64,000 nucleotides of DNA, taken from positions 62,001-126,000 of the forward strand of contig NZ_FTOP01000007.1 in the NCBI RefSeq assembly GCF_900156785.1. Reading direction: 5' to 3'. This stretch comes from Belliella pelovolcani (lineage in GTDB: Bacteria > Bacteroidota > Bacteroidia > Cytophagales > Cyclobacteriaceae). Shown here piece after piece: positions 50,995 to 60,457 of this stretch. The notes beneath the pieces are model-generated. The model saw nothing but the letters and a program-made list of their open reading frames with translations. It searched no databases and had not been told where the DNA came from. The first letter of the stretch is position 1. Each line of letters starts with the position of its first letter. The translations under genes were made by a program, and so were the position numbers.

Positions 50995-51943
50995 GGACTC
51001 CCTCCTTTGTTTGAATGACTTTTTGAATCGTTCCATCCTCATTATAGTACATGTAGTCAATACAAATTGACCTCCTATAGCTTCCTCCAGTCGGTAATGC
51101 ACCATTATGGTAGAAGAAATAATCCTTACCCTTGTAGGAAATCACCCCAGGATGAACAGTGAAACTATTAGGCACACTTTCCATGATCGTTCCTTTATGT
51201 TCCCAAGGCCCTTCCGGACTTGAAGAAATCGCATAATCTATTTGTTCCGCTTTTTCTCCTTTGCTGGCATACAATAAGTAATACAAATCATTGCGCTTAT
51301 ATACCCAAGGACCTTCTATAAAATTTTCAGGATTCAAATAATTGATTGGCCCATCCATTTCTATCATGTTATCTTTCAGCTTTGCCCATTTAAGACTTCC
51401 ATTACCCCAATAGATATAAGCTTGACCATCATCATCGATAAATACAGCTGGGTCAATATCATCCCATCCATGTTCATTATCCTTGGTCATTTCATTGACC
51501 ACCAATGCTTTTCCAATTGCATCTACAAATGGCCCTGTTGGACTATCAGCTACGGCCACACCAATTGCTGCCCCTCCTTGACTATTTTCATCTTGTTTGT
51601 GAAATGTGGAGACGTAAAAGTAAAATTTACCATCTCGCTCTGTGCAGTGGGCGGCATAAGCATCTCCTGTAGCCCAAGAAAAGGTTTTGGGTGACACAGG
51701 AGCTCCTCTATATTCCCACTTGACCATATCTGTGGATGAAAAGACCAACCAGTCCTTCATTTCATAATTGGTCGAGGTGACAGAGGCTGTATCATGGCTA
51801 GTGTACAGATACACGGTATCCTTGTACACAATCGGCGCTGGATCAGCTGTAAAAAAGTCATGGATAATAGGGTTCTGCGAAAAGCCTGTATGAAAATAAA
51901 GACTGAACGCTATTGTTAACATAAATTTGAAGACTATTTTCAT
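50981..51943 (-). CDS. GH43 glycosidase without CBM, 320 aa
   Basis: A signal peptide (MKIVFKFMLTIAFSLYFHTGFSQ) precedes a single five-bladed propeller. Catalytic residues are in '[22 protein letters not shown]' (Asp base), '[21 protein letters not shown]' (Asp) and '[23 protein letters not shown]' (Glu). It is closely similar to the catalytic domain of the GH43-CBM6 protein at 47610 but ends right after the propeller. It is upstream of GH97 with a 14-base overlap. Probable arabinofuranosidase or xylosidase. Confidence 0.93.
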   Translation of the reverse strand: MKIVFKFMLTIAFSLYFHTGFSQNPIIHDFFTADPAPIVYKDTVYLYTSHDTASVTSTNYEMKDWLVFSSTDMVKWEYRGAPVSPKTFSWATGDAYAAHCTERDGKFYFYVSTFHKQDENSQGGAAIGVAVADSPTGPFVDAIGKALVVNEMTKDNEHGWDDIDPAVFIDDDGQAYIYWGNGSLKWAKLKDNMIEMDGPINYLNPENFIEGPWVYKRNDLYYLLYASKGEKAEQIDYAISSSPEGPWEHKGTIMESVPNSFTVHPGVISYKGKDYFFYHNGALPTGGSYRRSICIDYMYYNEDGTIQKVIQTKEGVHAVR

Positions 51944-51968
51944 GTGGTTTAGGTTTGAGAGTTGGAAG

Positions 51969-52044
51969 AAACTTTCCCAGAGTTTTAAACTTTGGGAAAG
52001 TTTGAGTTTAGTTAATCTTTCATCTTTTAGGCTGAAAGATTAAC
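51969..52044. other. Two tandem perfect hairpins between GH43 genes
   Basis: AAACTTTCCCA/TGGGAAAGTTT (51969-51979 with 51993-52003, 11 bp) and GTTAATCTTTCA/TGAAAGATTAAC (52011-52022 with 52033-52044, 12 bp) lie between the stop at 52056 and the start at 51943. Neither is followed by a long T-run on the minus strand. They may stabilise or separate parts of the long mRNA rather than end it. Confidence 0.65.
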
Positions 52045-52055
52045 CATTTAGAAAC

Positions 52056-54155
52056 TTAGTTGAATTTCACTTGATACCTTTTGATTACCCCCCGATAATC
52101 ACAAGAAACTATTGCTACCCCATCCTTATCTTTGGCTTGCTCAATCGAAATTTTCACACCAGGATGATCTGATTTCGCTGTTACTTTTGGACTTGTTGCA
52201 ACTTCTTTAAGACTAGCTTTTACTTCGTAAAGGTCATAGCCAACAATACCATTTTCATTCGTAGATCTTACAGGAGTAGTTGGGACTTCCACCGCTTGTC
52301 CATTGACCGCAATGCTAATCTGAGGAGAAACAGGTCTATTCAGTTTTTTACCTTTCGCACTAAAACCCAATCCAAGTAATTCGAATAATCCTTCATCAGA
52401 ATCTGCCTCAGCAACTAAAAAAATAGCATGTTTTCTATCCAATTGATCCACATATTGCGCCACATCGATAGTAAATTGAGTGGGTTCCTGCTTGGCCTTG
52501 GCAGGGATCTCGATTACACCAATTTTAGTTCCTTTCCACGTATCATTTGCATAAGGACCATCTAGCCACACATTGACTTTGAAGGCTTTATCTGTCTTAG
52601 GAGTGAGGAATAAGTTGAAAGCTGTTTGATTTCCCTCTTTGGTACCTTCGAATGCTTTCAAGCCCCATTTATCTTCTGCCAAACCACCAAAACCAAAGTA
52701 TTTGTAGCCGACGATGTGCCCGTTTTTCACTGGAGCTATGGACATGTGGTTATCCCAGATATCCCATGAATCTTGTTGAATGCTGATATCTGACAAGTAA
52801 GCTGCATAGCCTGCGGAATAATAACGATAAGGATCTAAGCCGAAGACATGAAATCCTTCTGAGGTCACTTCAGCTCCTGTGTATTCTCTACCTTCACTAT
52901 CTTTGGCTGTCCACTGTTGATTTGGCGCATACGGGTCAAAGGCACGGATTCTAGCACCACCACCTTCTGCTACAGGTGTTTCATCCACTTCAATTGTGAT
53001 CGGAGCCACTACAGGCTGACGAGCAAACCCAAAGCCTCTTGGTGGCTTATGATAAAACACATACCATTGGCCGTTGATCTCTTCTATACTTCCATGGGTA
53101 TTGTGCCCTCCATTGGTCAGAATAATTGCAGATCCATCTCCATTTAAAACAGGACCTCTCGAATCGACCAAAACCCCTCCACTTTTCCATGGTCCCAGAG
53201 GGGAGTCTCCTACGGCATACCTCAACGTTGAGTTGGTGCTGCTTACTCCATATTCAGGACCAGAGTAGCCACTAAATACAGTGATGTATTTGTTCCCTAC
53301 TTTTCTGATAGAAGAAGCTTCAAAGAAATTAAAAGCACCCAAATCTTCCCCTTCGTAAATAGCTGGGTAAGTTGTCCCAGCAGGATCTCTCAATGCTCCA
53401 TATCGACTACTTGCTGGTAAAAAGTAAGGGATTACTTCGGTGCCAGGTCTCAGAGAATACATTGTATTTTGATCCAGCTCTGCTGCTAAAGACCTCTGAA
53501 AGCCCCAAAATCCGTAGGCCCTGAATCCAATTTCGTAATCAGGATCATTTGGATCCGTGATATAATCGATGTAAACCGCTGGGTCAAATCCTAAAATACT
53601 TCCAGGAACAGTTCTGCGGCCATCTTCAGTCATATTGATCGGCGTGAAAGGTCCATCAGGCCTAGATCCTTTGGCAACCATTGCCTCTCTGCCTGGGCCT
53701 CTACTGTGTGGGTACAAATAGTATTCTTTAGTACCATCCTTGCGTTTGACTTCGACCAAATCTGGGGCATACATCACATCCCATTGGCCATCTATCTCAT
53801 AAGTAAAAATAGCCCCCTCATCTCTCCACTGAGTCAAATCTTCTACGGGTGCTGACCACATTCGAATATCCGGGCCACAATAACTATCAAACCTCACATC
53901 ATGTGAACCAATGATATAAGCACGGTATTTACCAGGGTTATCTGGGTCTTCAAAAACCCGTGGTTCTCCATCGGGCACATGTTCCCAAAGAGGTAAATAC
54001 GGGTTACCTGGTATTGTATGGACATATTTTCCATCTTGGATAAGACTAGATTGGGTTTCCTCTTGGGCACAGGATATAGATGCAGATATGATGACCAATC
54101 CAAACGCTAATTTCATTAAGCTTTTCCCAACAGAGAAACGTGATAACTTTTTCAT
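52056..54155 (-). CDS. GH43-like five-bladed propeller lipoprotein, 699 aa
   Basis: The N-terminus contains 'LMKLAFGLVIISASISCAQ' with a lipobox Cys, so it should be lipid-anchored. Residues from about 60 to 400 resemble a GH43/GH-F propeller: 'PGNPYLPLWEHVPDGEPRVFEDPDNPGKYRAYIIGSHD', 'YCGPDIRMWSAPVEDLTQWRDEG', 'GFDPAVYIDYI', 'NFFEASSIRKVGNKYITVFSGY' and 'NTHGSIEEINGQWYVFYHKPP'. The Asp in GFDPAVYID and the Glu in FFEASSIRK are candidates for catalysis. About 280 further residues form extra domains with no clear match. It resembles less-studied GH43-type proteins; the activity is not known. Confidence 0.75.
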   Translation of the reverse strand: MKKLSRFSVGKSLMKLAFGLVIISASISCAQEETQSSLIQDGKYVHTIPGNPYLPLWEHVPDGEPRVFEDPDNPGKYRAYIIGSHDVRFDSYCGPDIRMWSAPVEDLTQWRDEGAIFTYEIDGQWDVMYAPDLVEVKRKDGTKEYYLYPHSRGPGREAMVAKGSRPDGPFTPINMTEDGRRTVPGSILGFDPAVYIDYITDPNDPDYEIGFRAYGFWGFQRSLAAELDQNTMYSLRPGTEVIPYFLPASSRYGALRDPAGTTYPAIYEGEDLGAFNFFEASSIRKVGNKYITVFSGYSGPEYGVSSTNSTLRYAVGDSPLGPWKSGGVLVDSRGPVLNGDGSAIILTNGGHNTHGSIEEINGQWYVFYHKPPRGFGFARQPVVAPITIEVDETPVAEGGGARIRAFDPYAPNQQWTAKDSEGREYTGAEVTSEGFHVFGLDPYRYYSAGYAAYLSDISIQQDSWDIWDNHMSIAPVKNGHIVGYKYFGFGGLAEDKWGLKAFEGTKEGNQTAFNLFLTPKTDKAFKVNVWLDGPYANDTWKGTKIGVIEIPAKAKQEPTQFTIDVAQYVDQLDRKHAIFLVAEADSDEGLFELLGLGFSAKGKKLNRPVSPQISIAVNGQAVEVPTTPVRSTNENGIVGYDLYEVKASLKEVATSPKVTAKSDHPGVKISIEQAKDKDGVAIVSCDYRGVIKRYQVKFN

Positions 54156-54220
54156 AGAATAGGTTTATTCGTGATATTTTTATTTCTATTGCTAGACTTT
54201 TGACAAATCTTTGAAGCTCA

Positions 54221-55153
54221 TCATATAGAAGACTTATCTAAAAGAAAACGATTGACATCAAGCCAATGCATAAAAGCCTCAAACCAGCGATTACTCGTTC
54301 TGTTGGGGTTTCCTAACCCAAACCCATGACCGCCGTTTTGATAGAGATGAAATTCAACTGGAACACCTGCTTTATACCATGAATCGATGATCCCAAATTG
54401 ACCACGGAAAAGAAAATCATCAGTAGCAATTACATTGAACATTGGAGGCGCATTTTCTGGCACCTCGACAGGTCCCATGCCTCCGTAAATTGGGCCTATA
54501 AAGGCCAATTTCATAGTTTGAGAATTTAGCGTGCAGTGCATGGTCAGGCCAGCTCCAGCAGAGAAGCCAATCATCCCAATTCTGTCTGTATCCACACCCC
54601 ACTCTTCAGCTCTATCCACGATCATCGCGTAGGCAGCCTCAGCATCTTCTAGTTGGTCTGAAAGATCCCGTTGCACAGGACGAGGCCTTGGCTCTTCGTT
54701 GGAAGCTTCATCAAAGGTCCTATTCATAGAATCTCTAAATCCGTCCAAAGACTCTGGCGTTGGATGAAGTCTATACTTGAGTACAAAAGCGGTGATTCCC
54801 TGATCTGCCAAGGCTTTTGCTACTTTCCAGCCTTCATTATCCATAGAAAGCCATCGAAATCCTCCTCCAGGAGCCACAATCACGGCCGTCCCATTGGCTT
54901 TTCCAGGCGCTGGAAAGAAAGGGGTAAGTGTTGCCGCTGTGATATTACGTGCCATTGGGTCACCCCATTGACGAAACCAAGTCTCCGAAGCGGGTTGATC
55001 TTTTACACCACCCGTATTAAGGGGGATGGCATTGGGTTCTTCAGGGGTTTCAAGTGGGTAAATGGTCCCATCCTGAGCTTTAGTAGCCAATGCACAGAAA
55101 AGTAAGCACACTACTAGGGAAGACTTAGCTAAATTCTTAATTGTAATCAACAT
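54221..55153 (-). CDS. Exported alpha/beta hydrolase, XynB-like esterase, 310 aa
   Basis: A signal peptide (about 1-27, ...FCALATKAQD) precedes an alpha/beta hydrolase. It has the 'TAVIVAPGGGFRWLSMDNEGWKVAKALADQGITAFVLKYRL' oxyanion block and nucleophile Ser198 in 'RIGMIGFSAGAGLTM'. The C-terminal His is in 'YQNGGHGFGLG'. These proteins are often labelled endo-xylanase B or acetylxylan esterase and are carbohydrate esterases rather than glycosidases. Its place between GH43 genes supports removal of acetyl groups from xylo-oligosaccharides. Confidence 0.85.
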   Translation of the reverse strand: MLITIKNLAKSSLVVCLLFCALATKAQDGTIYPLETPEEPNAIPLNTGGVKDQPASETWFRQWGDPMARNITAATLTPFFPAPGKANGTAVIVAPGGGFRWLSMDNEGWKVAKALADQGITAFVLKYRLHPTPESLDGFRDSMNRTFDEASNEEPRPRPVQRDLSDQLEDAEAAYAMIVDRAEEWGVDTDRIGMIGFSAGAGLTMHCTLNSQTMKLAFIGPIYGGMGPVEVPENAPPMFNVIATDDFLFRGQFGIIDSWYKAGVPVEFHLYQNGGHGFGLGNPNRTSNRWFEAFMHWLDVNRFLLDKSSI

Positions 55154-55204
55154 AACAAGATCATTTTACTGGGTTCAACATGTGCATTAAATCAAATCTT
55201 CGTG

Positions 55205-56944
55205 CTATTTCACACTAATATCATTGGCGGAGGTTGCATATAAGCCAATCATATTTCCGGTAAATCCTCCTGCTACATTGGTAGATAAAATATCTCCTGA
55301 TACGACACCACCTAGTGTAGAGAAGTCTGAGCCATTCAAAGAATATGCGAATTCAAAATCATCTCCGGTTGCTTTCACTTGCAGGAAAATCGGTTTGGAT
55401 AAGTCTACTTTAACACTTGCCAAGACTTGGGACTTCACGCTTCTACTTCTCCCTCTGCCCTCTGCCTCTGTACGCTCTAACAGCAACACGTGATCATTAC
55501 CAACTTTTGTCACCCCAAATACATAGTGAAAAGACTCACTTTGTACGCAGGCGATACCCGCTAAATCTTTTTCTGAATTTGGCTTATAATCCAGCTCCGT
55601 TGTAAATGAGAAATTCTTGTGTTGCTGTCTGTAAAAAAGTGTTGACGTAGGCTTCATTTCTTTCATATTGACTGCAAAAGGTGTGATTTCAGCCCCATTT
55701 TTAGTCATCTTCAAGAAGTCCTCTCTAGGTCCACGCAATCCAATCCAGCGAAAATCCAACTTGTCTCCATCAAATCTCTCCGTGTAGGTGAAATTTCCGT
55801 TGGGGAAGAAGCCGTCTTGACCTGTTTTATTTTCAGAAACTCCTCCCGGCATTTTTAACTTTGGTTGGATCGGTACAAGTCCGTTTTCAAATACCGGCCA
55901 TTCTCCTGACCAATCTACTGGTAGGATAAAGGTCTCTCTTCCCGTATTGACTCTGTTTTTTTCATTTGGTCTAATTCCCAAAAAGACACCATAATACTTA
56001 TCATCTGGACCAAGTACTAAGTCTGCATGCCCTGCCCAATCCACACGATTGCTTCGATTACCAAAATATCGCTGTGTCAAAATAGGATTAGAAGGCGCAG
56101 GAATATATGGCCCCATCGGATGATCACTTTTGAATATCACCTCGCTGTGATTGCCTCCTGTGCCACCTTCTGCACACATCAAATAATAGGCATCATTCTT
56201 TTTGTAAATATGTGGTGCTTCAATCCAAATAGGGTTCTTAGAAGGATCTACTCCTCCATCTACGATAATTTTATCGGTTCCTGCGACTACTTGGTCATTT
56301 TCCAAGTCATATTCCCAGATTTTAATTACCCGATGTCCATCATACCGCTCTTTTCCGGGGTCTGGTGCATCATTATGAACTACATAGGCTTTTCCATTAT
56401 CATCAAAAAACATCCCTGGGTCGATTCCATCAAATTTTAATTTAATAGGATCACTCCAACCCTGAAACGGATCTTTGGTTTTGACCACGATGTTTCCAAA
56501 ATCCCCTGCAAACTGCGTGGTAATCATGTAAAACGTATCATTGTAAGGATTATACTTAATGTCTGGAGCAAAAATCCCCAAAGCGATAGGTGTGTCAGCA
56601 ACTTTCAGTTGGGATTTCCTATCCAATACATGGCCAATCTGAGTCCAATTGACCAAATCTTTGGAATGGAAAATCGGAACGCCTGGAAACATTACAAACG
56701 ATGATACGACCATAAAATAATCATCTCCTTTGCGGGTGATAGCAGGATCGGGATAACAACCTTGAAGAATTGGGTTGTAGAACTCATCTGGTCCAAGTGG
56801 GTTATCAATGTACACTTGATCTTTGCCTTCGTAAGTCACATACCCAAATACTGGAGCATTATTTTTCTTTTTTTGAGCGTAGGACTGTCCTATGTTAATC
56901 ACACATAGCATTAAGGATATTACAATAGCTAGGTTTTTTTTCAT
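55205..56944 (-). CDS. GH43 beta-xylosidase/arabinofuranosidase with C-terminal beta-sandwich, 579 aa
   Basis: A signal peptide (about 1-23) precedes a GH43 propeller beginning 'FYNPILQGCYPDPAITRKGDDYFMVVSSFVMFPGVPIFHSKDLVNW', with the Asp base in CYPDP. It continues with 'GIDPGMFFDDNGKAYVVHN' (Asp) and 'IWIEAPHIYKKNDAYYLMCAEGGT' (Glu acid). The last ~190 residues ('FTYTERFDGDKLDFRWIGLRGPREDFLKM' onward) form the concanavalin-like domain found in XynB-type GH43 enzymes. It likely trims arabinose or xylose from oligosaccharides. Confidence 0.94.
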   Translation of the reverse strand: MKKNLAIVISLMLCVINIGQSYAQKKKNNAPVFGYVTYEGKDQVYIDNPLGPDEFYNPILQGCYPDPAITRKGDDYFMVVSSFVMFPGVPIFHSKDLVNWTQIGHVLDRKSQLKVADTPIALGIFAPDIKYNPYNDTFYMITTQFAGDFGNIVVKTKDPFQGWSDPIKLKFDGIDPGMFFDDNGKAYVVHNDAPDPGKERYDGHRVIKIWEYDLENDQVVAGTDKIIVDGGVDPSKNPIWIEAPHIYKKNDAYYLMCAEGGTGGNHSEVIFKSDHPMGPYIPAPSNPILTQRYFGNRSNRVDWAGHADLVLGPDDKYYGVFLGIRPNEKNRVNTGRETFILPVDWSGEWPVFENGLVPIQPKLKMPGGVSENKTGQDGFFPNGNFTYTERFDGDKLDFRWIGLRGPREDFLKMTKNGAEITPFAVNMKEMKPTSTLFYRQQHKNFSFTTELDYKPNSEKDLAGIACVQSESFHYVFGVTKVGNDHVLLLERTEAEGRGRSRSVKSQVLASVKVDLSKPIFLQVKATGDDFEFAYSLNGSDFSTLGGVVSGDILSTNVAGGFTGNMIGLYATSANDISVK

Positions 56945-57031
56945 TTCTAATTAATTATCTGAAATTTCAATTCTTGATTCTAAATTGCTCTTTTTAACTT
57001 GTTCTTTATATTTAACTTACCCTTCTATACA

Positions 57032-57907
57032 TTAATCTTTATTTAAAATTTCCAGCATCTTGATCCCATAGCGTCTTCCAAGTTCCCTGTAGCCTGCTGC
57101 TGAGAAATGCAATCCATCATCTACTGCCTCACAGTCCTCTGATGATATTACATGAGCTGTCGGTAATACTTCAGGCAAGGTTTTGATGATGTCATTCATG
57201 CTGGCACATTTACCACCCTGAGCTTCACTGACCATTTCGCCTGCCAGAAGCGGCAGGGAATTTGGGTTCAAGCCTAAATCTGAAAGCATGGTATCATAGA
57301 CGCCCTTTACTTTGGTTGGCCAAGTTTGATCTCCTGTATTAGACTCTCCTTGATGCAATAGAATGCCTTTGATGACTCCATGTTGTTGAGCTAGTTTTGC
57401 CATCTCTATCAATCGACCATAAGGGTCTCCATCATACTCCTCGACCATATTTTGTAACCATCCTGGTGCAGTAGCCACATAAGACTGGTAATTATCTTTT
57501 TGAAAAAGCTCAATCTTGGTACCACCGACTGATACATTGATCACACCTACCTTAATATGCTCAGGTAAGTTGTCTAAAAGTGTCCTACCAAAATAATCTG
57601 ATGGACCTAGACCAGTATAGCATCTAGTCAATGGTGCCGCAGCAGGATACCAATTACCTTTAACTCTATCCAAATTTTCACAATCGACAGTCTGTAACAC
57701 TTGAAACCTATCATCCACCACAGTATCTATCTCTTCAAACTTGGCATGGCCTTCCATATTGGATTGACCAAAACTTAAGAAAATGTAAAAATTCTCATCC
57801 TGAGCCTGTAATTTCCCGATGGTAAAACTTATTAAGACAAAGCCCATGATGAAGCTCTTAATCTTAACTAAAGGTGCCACTCTATAAATGATTTGTTTGC
57901 TTTTCAT
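57032..57907 (-). CDS. SGNH/CE6-type acetylxylan esterase (sialate O-acetylesterase domain), 291 aa
   Basis: A hydrophobic N-terminal signal (IMGFVLISFTIGKLQAQ) is followed by the SGNH block I 'FLSFGQSNMEGHAKF' with nucleophile Ser49. 'KVGVINVSVGGTKIELF' (block II-like Gly) and 'GILLHQGESNTGDQTWPTKV' (block III) follow. The catalytic Asp/His pair is in 'DDGLHFSAAGYRELGRRYG'. This is the arrangement of CE6 enzymes that deacetylate xylan. It lies 12 bases downstream of GH95 and is probably co-translated with it. Confidence 0.92.
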   Translation of the reverse strand: MKSKQIIYRVAPLVKIKSFIMGFVLISFTIGKLQAQDENFYIFLSFGQSNMEGHAKFEEIDTVVDDRFQVLQTVDCENLDRVKGNWYPAAAPLTRCYTGLGPSDYFGRTLLDNLPEHIKVGVINVSVGGTKIELFQKDNYQSYVATAPGWLQNMVEEYDGDPYGRLIEMAKLAQQHGVIKGILLHQGESNTGDQTWPTKVKGVYDTMLSDLGLNPNSLPLLAGEMVSEAQGGKCASMNDIIKTLPEVLPTAHVISSEDCEAVDDGLHFSAAGYRELGRRYGIKMLEILNKD

Positions 57908-57919
57908 AATAGGTTGGAA

Positions 57920-60436
57920 TTAATAGGTTGTGCTAGCTTTCAATTGAATCGTATAGGTATGTCCTTTTTCAGTAGGTAAGTCATACTCGTATATTTCTTT
58001 GGGAGCAATTTTATTCAATTCCCCAGCATAGTGTATTATTGGTTCTTTGACAGTAGGCACTTCGAAGAATTGACTTGGAGACTCTGAACTTGAGATGAGT
58101 CCCTTACCTTCCAATGGGAAATAAGACCTTATCTTGCATACGCCACCGAGATGCGAATGAATCTTGATCACTTGAGGTACTAGCTCAGACCAAGCCAAAT
58201 CGACTTCAAAACCTCCCCTAGCTCGTAAACCTTCAAAAGAACCTTCAGCCCATACATCTGGAAGTGCTGGAAGGATATGGATTGCTCCATCATGACTCTG
58301 GAGTAGCATCTCAGCAATACCCGCAGCACATCCAAAATTACCGTCAATTTGAAATGGTGGATGTGAATCAAACAAATTGGGGTAACTCCCTCCTCGCTGC
58401 TTTCCATCTGGAAGAATGGCAGGGCTCAATTGGTCTTGAATCAATTTGTATGCTCGATTACCATCATGAAATCTGGCCCAAAGATTCACTTTCCATCCCA
58501 TGGACCAGCCTGTAGATTCATCACCACGAGCTACCAAGGATTCATTAGCAGCTGCAAATAATTCTGGGGTACGATAAGGAGAAATCTGATTGGATGGATA
58601 AACTCCATACAAATGTGACACATGTCGATGATCATCTCTTCGGTTGTCCCAGTCCTCTTGCCACTCTTGAAGTTGCCCCCAATTGCCAATCTGCATCGGA
58701 GGTAGTCTGTCAATCATGGCTTCGATCTCCCTGATGAGCTCAGGATCTCTATCTAATAACTTAGCAGCCTTTGCTGATTTTCTGAATAGATCAAATAGCA
58801 ATTGATTATCCATAGTAGTACCAGAAGCTACTGCCGCATTGTGATGCCTATAAGGGATATTCTCTGGTGATACTGATGGAGATACGACCATATATCCTGT
58901 ATGAGGGTCCTTCACTAAGAAGTCCAAAAAAAACTGAGTAGCTCCCATATAGATCGGATAGGTATCTGCTAGAAATGCTACATCGCCAGTAAAATCATAT
59001 TTGTCAAATATGTGCTGACACAACCATGCTCCACCAAGCGGCCACATGCCTGCTGCCGCAAAATCAACAGGCCCAGTGACTCTCCAAAGATCCGTGTTGT
59101 GGTGCAATACCCATCCTCTGGCGCCATACATATCTTTGGCTGTCTGCTGCCCACTTACTGATAGCTCCCGAGCCATTTGTATAAATGGTTCATGTAGCTC
59201 ACTTAAGTTGGTCAACTCCGCTGGCCAATAGTTCATCTCAGCATTGATATTTACCGTGTATTTACTATCCCAAGCTGGGTAGAGCTGGTGGTTCCAAATC
59301 CCCTGGAGATTCGCTGGCTGTCCTCCTGGTCTGGATGCAGCAATAAGCAAATACCTCCCATATTGAAAATACAAAGCCGCTAATTGAGGATCATTTCCAG
59401 TTGCAAACTGCTCTATTCTTTTGTTTGTAGGTAATTCGACAGATTCATTTTCACCCAAATCAAGCTTGACACGCCCAAAAAACCTTCTATAATCTTCAAC
59501 ATGATCAGTGTAAATTTTATCAAAATCCTTTTTCGTGGCTTCATTGAGATAAGCTTCAGCCTTGCTGTCTGGATCACCACTGATATCTTGATAATCGATA
59601 AAGTTGGTCGCTATCGAGATATAAATGATTACTTCTGAAGCTTCTGATACCTGAATACTCGTACCCTCAGATTGAATTTGACCACCCTTGACATCAAACT
59701 TCACCTTGGCCACTGCTTTTACTCCCCCATTGACACCTTCGTGATCACTTGAGCGCGTGCTAAATTCAAACTGATTTCTCTTATTAGCTACCAATTCAAA
59801 ATTACCAGGTCTATCCATGGTAGTAGAAAAGTTCAAGGCATTAGCTTGATCTGCACTTAACCTAAGGATTATGATTTGGTCGGGAAAAGACGCGATAGTT
59901 TCTGTCTTGTAAGTCACTCCTGACCTTTTGAATGTTGAAGTAACAGTAGCTGTTTCCAAATTCAACTCCCTATAGTAGCCTTCAACTTCTCCATCATCAT
60001 GAAATTTGATTTTCAAATTTCCGATCGTTTGATACGGCATGCCATGAGGCCCCTTGAAAAAATATTTATCCACTTCTTCCTGAGCGGCAACATATTTACC
60101 ATCAAATATCAACTTTCTTACTTGATCTAGAGCATTAAGCGCAGCTGGGCTATCATTTCGATGTGGCTGTCCTGCATAGAATGTATTTTCATTCAGCTGA
60201 ATGATTTCTTCATCTACCTTACCAAATACCATCGCACCAAGTCTTCCATTCCCTACTGGCAAGGCCTCCACCCATTGATTTGCAGGTTGATCATACCATA
60301 ACTTCATGTGAGGATTAAAGGATTCCTCTTTTGCTTGGCAGGATGATAGACTAGCAAAAACTATCCAAAGACTGAAGTAGCCTACTGATAGGTTACTATT
60401 TATTGATTTGGCTTTATTTAGGAAGTTGAGTCTCAT
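57920..60436 (-). CDS. GH95 alpha-L-fucosidase/alpha-L-galactosidase lipoprotein, 838 aa
   Basis: The N-terminus has '[13 protein letters not shown]' with a lipobox Cys. The GH95 N-terminal domain is plain: '[56 protein letters not shown]'. The (alpha/alpha)6 barrel holds '[42 protein letters not shown]', with the Asn/Asp machinery of the family, and '[19 protein letters not shown]'. '[20 protein letters not shown]' follows. GH95 enzymes remove alpha-L-fucose or the chemically similar alpha-L-galactose. In a xylan locus, alpha-L-galactose from glucuronoarabinoxylan side chains is the more logical target, but the sequence does not decide. Confidence 0.95.
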   Translation of the reverse strand: MRLNFLNKAKSINSNLSVGYFSLWIVFASLSSCQAKEESFNPHMKLWYDQPANQWVEALPVGNGRLGAMVFGKVDEEIIQLNENTFYAGQPHRNDSPAALNALDQVRKLIFDGKYVAAQEEVDKYFFKGPHGMPYQTIGNLKIKFHDDGEVEGYYRELNLETATVTSTFKRSGVTYKTETIASFPDQIIILRLSADQANALNFSTTMDRPGNFELVANKRNQFEFSTRSSDHEGVNGGVKAVAKVKFDVKGGQIQSEGTSIQVSEASEVIIYISIATNFIDYQDISGDPDSKAEAYLNEATKKDFDKIYTDHVEDYRRFFGRVKLDLGENESVELPTNKRIEQFATGNDPQLAALYFQYGRYLLIAASRPGGQPANLQGIWNHQLYPAWDSKYTVNINAEMNYWPAELTNLSELHEPFIQMARELSVSGQQTAKDMYGARGWVLHHNTDLWRVTGPVDFAAAGMWPLGGAWLCQHIFDKYDFTGDVAFLADTYPIYMGATQFFLDFLVKDPHTGYMVVSPSVSPENIPYRHHNAAVASGTTMDNQLLFDLFRKSAKAAKLLDRDPELIREIEAMIDRLPPMQIGNWGQLQEWQEDWDNRRDDHRHVSHLYGVYPSNQISPYRTPELFAAANESLVARGDESTGWSMGWKVNLWARFHDGNRAYKLIQDQLSPAILPDGKQRGGSYPNLFDSHPPFQIDGNFGCAAGIAEMLLQSHDGAIHILPALPDVWAEGSFEGLRARGGFEVDLAWSELVPQVIKIHSHLGGVCKIRSYFPLEGKGLISSSESPSQFFEVPTVKEPIIHYAGELNKIAPKEIYEYDLPTEKGHTYTIQLKASTTY

Positions 60437-60457
60437 GATTCGTTGACTTAAGTTTTT

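Noticed and set aside
50995-51105. N-terminal extension of GH97 to 51105
   Set aside because: It would overlap the upstream GH43 by 125 bases and place about 37 charged residues before the signal peptide; ATG 50994 gives a normal exported protein with a 14-base overlap.
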